DNA from: Agrococcus baldri | GTDB lineage: Bacteria; Actinomycetota; Actinomycetes; Actinomycetales; Microbacteriaceae | DNA: 64,000 bases | NCBI GenBank assembly: GCA_900114805.1 | Contig: FOZN01000001.1 | Span: 434,001-498,000 of the forward strand | Reading direction: 5' to 3' | In this document: in pieces, positions 62,617-64,000 of the stretch | How positions within the stretch are numbered: position 1 is the first letter of the stretch | Layout: every line of letters begins with the position of its first letter | Position numbers and translations under genes: made by a program | The notes under the pieces: model-generated | What the model was told of the DNA's origin: nothing | Seen by the model: only the letters and a program-made list of their open reading frames with translations | Database searches by the model: none

Positions 62617-62675
62617 TTCTACAGCCGAGCGAAGTTGTTCTATGCTGTGTAGAAGTCGTTCTACGTCACGTAGAA
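62617..62675. promoter_or_regulatory. array of three BlaI-like operators before cydA
   Basis: Three 17-bp sites with 21-bp centre spacing: 62617-62633 (TTCTACAGCCGAGCGAA, weak right half), 62638-62654 (TTCTATGCTGTGTAGAA) and 62659-62675 (TTCTACGTCACGTAGAA, perfect). TACA/TGTA-type half sites fit BlaI/MecI binding. The last site ends 23 bp before the cydA start. Confidence 0.75.
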
Positions 62676-62698
62676 CACCCCGGCCCGAACGGAGCACC

Positions 62699-64000
62699 GT
62701 GGAAGTCCTCGACATCGCCAGATGGCAGTTCGGCATCACGACCGTCTACCACTTCATGCTCGTGCCGCTCACGCTGGGCCTGGGCATGACGATCGCCATC
62801 ATGCAGTCGATCTGGGTGCGCACGGGCGATGAGAAGTTCCTGCGCATGGTGAAGTTCTGGGGCAAGCTCTACCTGATCAACTTCATCCTCGGCGTCGCCA
62901 CCGGCCTCGTGCAGGAGTTCCAGTTCGGCATGGCCTGGAGCGAGTACTCGCGCTTCGTCGGCGACGTCTTCGGCGCCCCGCTCGCCCTCGAGGGGCTGCT
63001 GGCATTCTTCGCCGAATCGACTTTCCTCGGCATCTGGATCTTCGGCTGGGGCCGGCTGCGCAAGAGCCTCCACCTCGCCGCCCTCTGGTGCGCGGTGGTC
63101 GGCTCTTGGGCTTCGGCCTACTTCATCATCGTCGCCAACTCCTGGATGCAGCACCCCGTCGGCGTCGAGCTCGTCGACGGTCGCCCCGTCATGACCGACA
63201 TCTGGGCCGTGCTCACCAACTCCACGGCGCTGGCCGCCGTCACCCACACCCTCTTCGGCGCCCTGATCGTCGCCGGCATGTTCCTCATCGGCATCAGCTG
63301 GTACCACCTGTGGCAGCGCCGCCGCGACGGCATCGACACGGTGGTCCCGGTGCCGCCCGGCGAGCGCCGCGCCGGCCTCATCAGACGACTGACGGATGCG
63401 TCCACACGCGTCATCGTCGGCGAGGCACCCGGGGTGCCGGGCCGCGACCGCGCCGACCACGGCGTCTGGCTGTGGTCGCTGCGCTTCGGCGCGGTGATGG
63501 CGATCGTCGCCTTCGCCGGCACGGGGCTGACCGGCGACTGGCAGGCGAAGCTCATGTACGAGCAGCAGCCGATGAAGATGGCCTCCGCCGAGGCCGCTTG
63601 CCACACCGGCTCGTCGTTCTCGATCCTCTCGCTCGGCGACCCGGGCAGCACCGACTGCTCGGACGTCGTCACGCTCATCGAGATCCCCGGCGCGCTCGGC
63701 TTCCTCGCCACCGGCGAGTGGGGCGCGGACATGCCCGGCATCTCCGACCTCGAGCCGCAGTACCAGAACCAGTACGGCGAGACCATCCCCGACGACGAGC
63801 TCTACGGCTCCTTCGCCGGCAGCGAGGTGCAGTACGTGCCGCCGATGTGGGTCACCTACTGGGGCTTCCGGCTGATGATCGGCCTGGGCGGCATCACCGC
63901 CTTCGGCGCGCTGGTCGCGCTGTGGCTGACGCGCGGCGGCACGGTGCCGCGCAGCCCCTGGATCATGCGGCTCGCGATCCTCGGCATCCTGGCGCCGTTC
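62699..64000 (+). CDS. cydA: cytochrome bd oxidase subunit I (runs off right edge)
   Basis: 434 codons are present, open to the window end. GTG 62699 follows CGGAG. Family marks: VYHFMLVPLTLGLG with the heme b595 ligand His18, FQFGMAWSEYSRFVGDVFGA, ALEGLLAFFAEST with the conserved Glu, NSWMQHPVG, THTLFGALIVAGMF with the heme b558 His, and the quinol-loop start QPMKMASAEAAC. It takes electrons from quinol to reduce oxygen with high affinity. Subunit II should follow outside the window. Likely BlaI-controlled. Confidence 0.95.
   Translation, partial: MEVLDIARWQFGITTVYHFMLVPLTLGLGMTIAIMQSIWVRTGDEKFLRMVKFWGKLYLINFILGVATGLVQEFQFGMAWSEYSRFVGDVFGAPLALEGLLAFFAESTFLGIWIFGWGRLRKSLHLAALWCAVVGSWASAYFIIVANSWMQHPVGVELVDGRPVMTDIWAVLTNSTALAAVTHTLFGALIVAGMFLIGISWYHLWQRRRDGIDTVVPVPPGERRAGLIRRLTDASTRVIVGEAPGVPGRDRADHGVWLWSLRFGAVMAIVAFAGTGLTGDWQAKLMYEQQPMKMASAEAACHTGSSFSILSLGDPGSTDCSDVVTLIEIPGALGFLATGEWGADMPGISDLEPQYQNQYGETIPDDELYGSFAGSEVQYVPPMWVTYWGFRLMIGLGGITAFGALVALWLTRGGTVPRSPWIMRLAILGILAPF

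Overview
The window looks like chromosomal DNA of a high-GC Gram-positive actinobacterium, most probably a member of the Microbacteriaceae (Agrococcus- or Microbacterium-like). The reasons are the very GC-rich codon use, an Lsr2 nucleoid protein, a maltokinase, a single-chain CydDC exporter next to cydA, and a TTGAG...CGTATCGAAAC palindromic repeat that I recall from this group. The species assignment is inference. I recognised no rRNA, tRNA or CRISPR array.

Region 1 (1-12.3 kb) is organic-acid catabolism. Two D-2-hydroxyacid dehydrogenases, a ThDP enzyme, TRAP permeases DctQM, a sugar-phosphate isomerase-like protein, an FAD amine oxidase-like protein and a LacI regulator form divergent units. 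Two near-identical 14-bp palindromes lie in the two divergent promoters. Next come a LysR gene, a CaiB-type CoA-transferase and a glutaryl-CoA dehydrogenase-like enzyme (probable glutarate use). Region 2 (12.3-18.4 kb) holds an MFS transporter, phosphofructokinase, a secreted serine protease, maltokinase and lsr2.

Region 3 (18.6-45.2 kb) is a surface-polysaccharide locus. It encodes a PglF-type 4,6-dehydratase, an aminotransferase and a PglC-type initiating transferase. Between and after these lie a pyruvyltransferase, an ATP-grasp ligase, a HAD hydrolase and two GT4 glycosyltransferases, followed by a Wzx flippase. A five-enzyme set equivalent to WbpA/B/E/D/I would make a 2,3-diacetamido uronic acid. 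A Wzc-type tyrosine kinase and its low-molecular-weight phosphatase close the locus. The middle (about 21.7-36.9 kb) is visibly less GC-rich and is littered with decayed IS21 and IS3 relics. There the resident polymerase gene (wzy) is split by a ~1.9 kb block that carries an unrelated polymerase/ligase-like gene and a phage-type M23 lysin fragment; the lysin is fused in frame to the rest of wzy.

Region 4 (45.2-64 kb) returns to high GC. It has a lipoprotein, galE, an FMN reductase, a second tyrosine phosphatase plus a degenerate phosphatase-like protein, and a GT1 glycosyltransferase. A PLP enzyme with a mini-AraC regulator, a TetR regulator with twin operators, a VapBC-like pair and a DHA2 efflux pump follow. 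The end is a cytochrome bd region: fused cydDC, an M56/BlaI pair, and cydA running off the right edge behind an array of BlaI-like operators. Several palindromic repeat elements sit inside the cydDC reading frame.
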